Assembly (NCBI RefSeq): GCF_003202915.1 | Contig: NZ_QGLP01000003.1 | Coordinates: 62,001-126,000 of the forward strand | Length of the DNA: 64,000 bases | Direction of reading: 5' to 3' | From: Gilliamella apicola | GTDB taxonomy: Bacteria; Pseudomonadota; Gammaproteobacteria; Enterobacterales; Orbaceae | Shown: piece after piece, positions 61,770 through 64,000 of the stretch | Layout: every line of letters begins with the position of its first letter | Numbering within the stretch: position 1 is the stretch's first letter | Notes under the pieces: model-generated | Seen by the model: the letters and a program-made list of their open reading frames with translations, nothing else | Told to the model about the DNA's origin: nothing | The model's database searches: none | Program-made: the position numbers and the translations under genes

Positions 61770-61820
61770 TTTATTTGCCTCACATTGTTATTTTATTGTT
61801 TTCACTTCTCTGTCATTAAA

Positions 61821-61838
61821 GATAATCTGATTATAATA
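61821..61838 (-). promoter_or_regulatory. Possible Fur-type site upstream of ftnA
   Basis: GATAATCTGATTATAATA contains two NATWAT-like hexamers. It sits 50-70 nt upstream of the ftnA ATG. The match to the 19-bp Fur box is partial and the area is AT-rich, so a chance match is possible. Confidence 0.25.
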
Positions 61839-61871
61839 AGAGCACAGTGATGACCCATCCCCTTAGGTTAT

Positions 61872-62636
61872 TTATATCAGATAAATATCTTGCAGAATTT
61901 TCCTGTTTTTATCATCCAATTGATACTCTTTAGTTAACCAATCGTCGATGGTGGTATAGCGTTTTTTGATTTCATCAAGAGCTGCGGTTAAAAACTCTTG
62001 TTTAGCCGCAAAAATGATTTTCTGTTTCTCAAACTCTTCAGCCGATAATTTACTTTCATTTTGGCTGAGTATGGCTTGACGATAATCATTTAAATGGCGT
62101 TCGGTAAGTAAGTAATCTTGCATAACTACGTCTTCACTTACCCCCAATGCAAATAGGGTTAAAGCTACGCCAACACCAGTTCTATCTTTACCTACTGCAC
62201 AATGTTGCACTAAGGGTTTTCCATTAGCGCTAAGTAGTAGTGATGTTAACTTTTTATAAGCAAGATTATTAAAAGGTAATAATTGATAAAGTTTAATCAT
62301 AAAATCAAACGGTGAATATTTTTTCATAACGAAAATATCATCACTGGTTAGGCTTGCTGTAATTTCATCACTTAATGGGTTTGCTGGCACATTAATATAT
62401 TGACTGTTATTCCAAAGATTATCGGGATGACGATCAATTTCATGTTGATCTCGATAATCTAATACATAATGCAAATTAAGCTCATCAGATAAAAAGTTTT
62501 TTTCACTATCATTAAGACGTGAAAATTCACCTGAACGATACAACATTCCTGTTCGAATTTGGCGACCATCACTGGTTTTAATGCCACCTAAGTCACGAAA
62601 ATTGATGCCATTTTGGATTGGTACAACTGATGTCAT
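61872..62636 (-). CDS. Tyrosine-protein phosphatase (Y_phosphatase3 family)
   Basis: A 254-residue dual-specificity-type phosphatase. The N-terminal NFRDLGGIKTSDGRQIRTGMLYRSGEFSRL block is diagnostic of the family, and the P-loop is HCAVGKDRTGVG (C-x5-R). The predicted activity is on phosphotyrosine or phosphoinositides; the cellular target is unknown. No signal peptide is seen. It is divergent from pepB. Confidence 0.88.
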   Translation of the reverse strand: MTSVVPIQNGINFRDLGGIKTSDGRQIRTGMLYRSGEFSRLNDSEKNFLSDELNLHYVLDYRDQHEIDRHPDNLWNNSQYINVPANPLSDEITASLTSDDIFVMKKYSPFDFMIKLYQLLPFNNLAYKKLTSLLLSANGKPLVQHCAVGKDRTGVGVALTLFALGVSEDVVMQDYLLTERHLNDYRQAILSQNESKLSAEEFEKQKIIFAAKQEFLTAALDEIKKRYTTIDDWLTKEYQLDDKNRKILQDIYLI

Positions 62637-62737
62637 TATAGATCCTTATTTGCGCTTAACTTTGCTTGCTATCTTAACATGTTTCTGATTAGAATTGATT
62701 TATCGTTTTTGCATTTTTATTGCTTGAGGAATTTATT

Positions 62738-64000
62738 ATGTCGAGTTTATCTATATTACTTTCGGAAAAACCTGCACCATCAAAGTGGGGAAAAGAGGCG
62801 TTACTTAGTTTTTCAGATGATGCTGTTACCATTCATTATCAACCCGACCATCGACATGGCGCCATTCAGCGAGCCGCAAGAAAATTAGATAATCAAGGTA
62901 TTAAGTCGGTTAAACTTAGTGGTGATAATTGGGATCTAGAATCGTGTTGGCATTTTTGGCTCGGTTATCGTAATGCCAAAAATAATAATAAGGTGAGTTG
63001 GGCAAAACTTAATAGCCAAGATAAACAAGAACTAAAATATCGCTTAGCGATTATTGATTGGTGTCGAGATATTGTTAATCAACAAGCAGAAACATTAAGT
63101 CCTCTAGAATTGGCCACGCAAAGTGCAAACTTAATCAGCAATTATTCCACAGATATTACCTATAACATCATTTCCGGCGAAGCATTAAAAGAACAGGATT
63201 TTATGGGAATTTATACGGTTGGCAAAGGATCAGATCGGCCGGCAGCGTTACTTGAGCTTGATTATAATCCGACTAACAACTCCAAAGCGCCAATTGTTGC
63301 GTGTTTAGTCGGTAAAGGTATCACTTTTGATTCTGGTGGTTATAGCTTAAAGCCAAGCAGTTTTATGGAATCAATGCGATCGGATATGGGAGGCGCGGCA
63401 TTGGTGACTGGTGCTTTGGCTCTTGCTATTGCTCGCGGAGTCAATCATCGCATCAAACTTTATTTATGCTGTGCTGATAATTTGGTAAGTGGTAATGCAT
63501 TCAAACTAGGTGATATTATTCGTTATCGTAATGGTAAAACAGTTGAAGTTGATAATACCGACGCCGAGGGTCGCTTGGTTTTAGCTGATGGATTAATTAG
63601 CGCAGATAATGATAAACCTCATTATATCATTGATTGCGCAACGCTTACTGGTGCAGCAAAAATTGCTGTAGGTAACGATTATCAATCATTACTCTCATTT
63701 GATGACAAATTTGCTAATCAGTTATTAGCAAGTAGCCAAGCTGAACATGAGGCATTTTGGCGATTACCATTAGCTGATTTTCACCGTTCTCAATTTCCAT
63801 CATCGTTTGCTGATATGGCCAATTCAGGATTACCCAATACCGCTGGAGCCAGCACTGCTGCGGCATTTTTATCACATTTTATAAAAAATTATAAACAAAA
63901 TTGGCTACACATTGACTGTTCAGCGACATTCCGTAAAAGCGCCACCGCTTTATGGGCAACTGGTGCAACAGGTATCGGGGTAAGAACGCTAGCTAATTTG
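62738..64000 (+). CDS. pepB: Peptidase B (PepB), M17 leucyl aminopeptidase family, cut by the window edge
   Basis: 421 codons from the ATG at 62738 to the right edge, ending GVRTLANL, only a few residues short of the E. coli PepB length (427). The metal site is intact: [16 protein letters not shown] with Lys and Asp, [15 protein letters not shown] and the M17 signature [12 protein letters not shown]. It removes N-terminal residues from peptides, favouring acidic ones, in the cytoplasm. The ribosome site GAGGA lies 7 nt upstream. The stop codon lies outside the window. Confidence 0.95.
   Translation, partial: MSSLSILLSEKPAPSKWGKEALLSFSDDAVTIHYQPDHRHGAIQRAARKLDNQGIKSVKLSGDNWDLESCWHFWLGYRNAKNNNKVSWAKLNSQDKQELKYRLAIIDWCRDIVNQQAETLSPLELATQSANLISNYSTDITYNIISGEALKEQDFMGIYTVGKGSDRPAALLELDYNPTNNSKAPIVACLVGKGITFDSGGYSLKPSSFMESMRSDMGGAALVTGALALAIARGVNHRIKLYLCCADNLVSGNAFKLGDIIRYRNGKTVEVDNTDAEGRLVLADGLISADNDKPHYIIDCATLTGAAKIAVGNDYQSLLSFDDKFANQLLASSQAEHEAFWRLPLADFHRSQFPSSFADMANSGLPNTAGASTAAAFLSHFIKNYKQNWLHIDCSATFRKSATALWATGATGIGVRTLANL

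Noticed and set aside
62679-62888. 69-codon plus-strand frame at the start of pepB
   Set aside because: It overlaps the well-supported pepB start in another frame.

Overview
The window looks like a chromosomal segment of an AT-rich gammaproteobacterium. Gene content and protein similarity (GloC, MdtD, UbiU/UbiV, HscC, CsdA/CsdE, DolP, PepB) are enterobacteria-like, but the base composition is low-GC and the gene order differs from E. coli. This fits the Orbaceae (Gilliamella-like gut symbionts). That placement is an inference from composition and protein resemblance; no rRNA is present to confirm it.

Layout: 1-300 holds the start of a minus-strand gene that runs off the left edge, and a tRNA-Asn with its own promoter and terminator. 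395-8846 is a minus-strand block: a papain-like hydrolase coupled to the biotin transporter bioY (behind a BirA-type operator), gloC, mdtD, a BASS transporter, yjjV and recC. 9113-15520 is the F1Fo ATP synthase operon atpBEFHAGDC without a recognisable atpI, preceded by glmM and tyrA. 18433-22485 runs on the plus strand: xthA, xseA and the Hsp70 gene hscC, which converges on a J-domain/DUF1266 gene pair likely to serve HscC. 26174-30491 carries dolP, the cysteine desulfurase pair csdA/csdE and ubiU/ubiV for oxygen-independent ubiquinone synthesis. 30820-34344 is a LysR regulator divergent from atoB-atoD-atoA (acetoacetyl-CoA metabolism), with a palindromic operator between them.

35177-52035 is the main accessory region, a contact-dependent growth inhibition (CDI) locus on the minus strand. 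It has a CdiB transporter, a 3486-residue CdiA exoprotein and a small membrane-type immunity protein. Two displaced 3'-end cassettes follow. Each is a 5'-truncated copy of the CdiA pretoxin/VENN region fused to a different toxin tip and followed by its own presumed immunity gene. Each cassette is also followed by a related, diverged copy of a roughly 210-bp non-coding repeat. One tip is an LHH-type HNH/EndoVII nuclease with a SUKH immunity protein; the other two toxin/immunity pairs I cannot assign to a known family.

52530-64000 returns to housekeeping genes: suhB (with a boxA-like site just before its ribosome binding site), an HxlR regulator divergent from copA, a beta-lactamase-fold esterase, metC-tilS, a phosphopantetheinyl transferase, ftnA, a tyrosine phosphatase and pepB, which is cut by the right edge.
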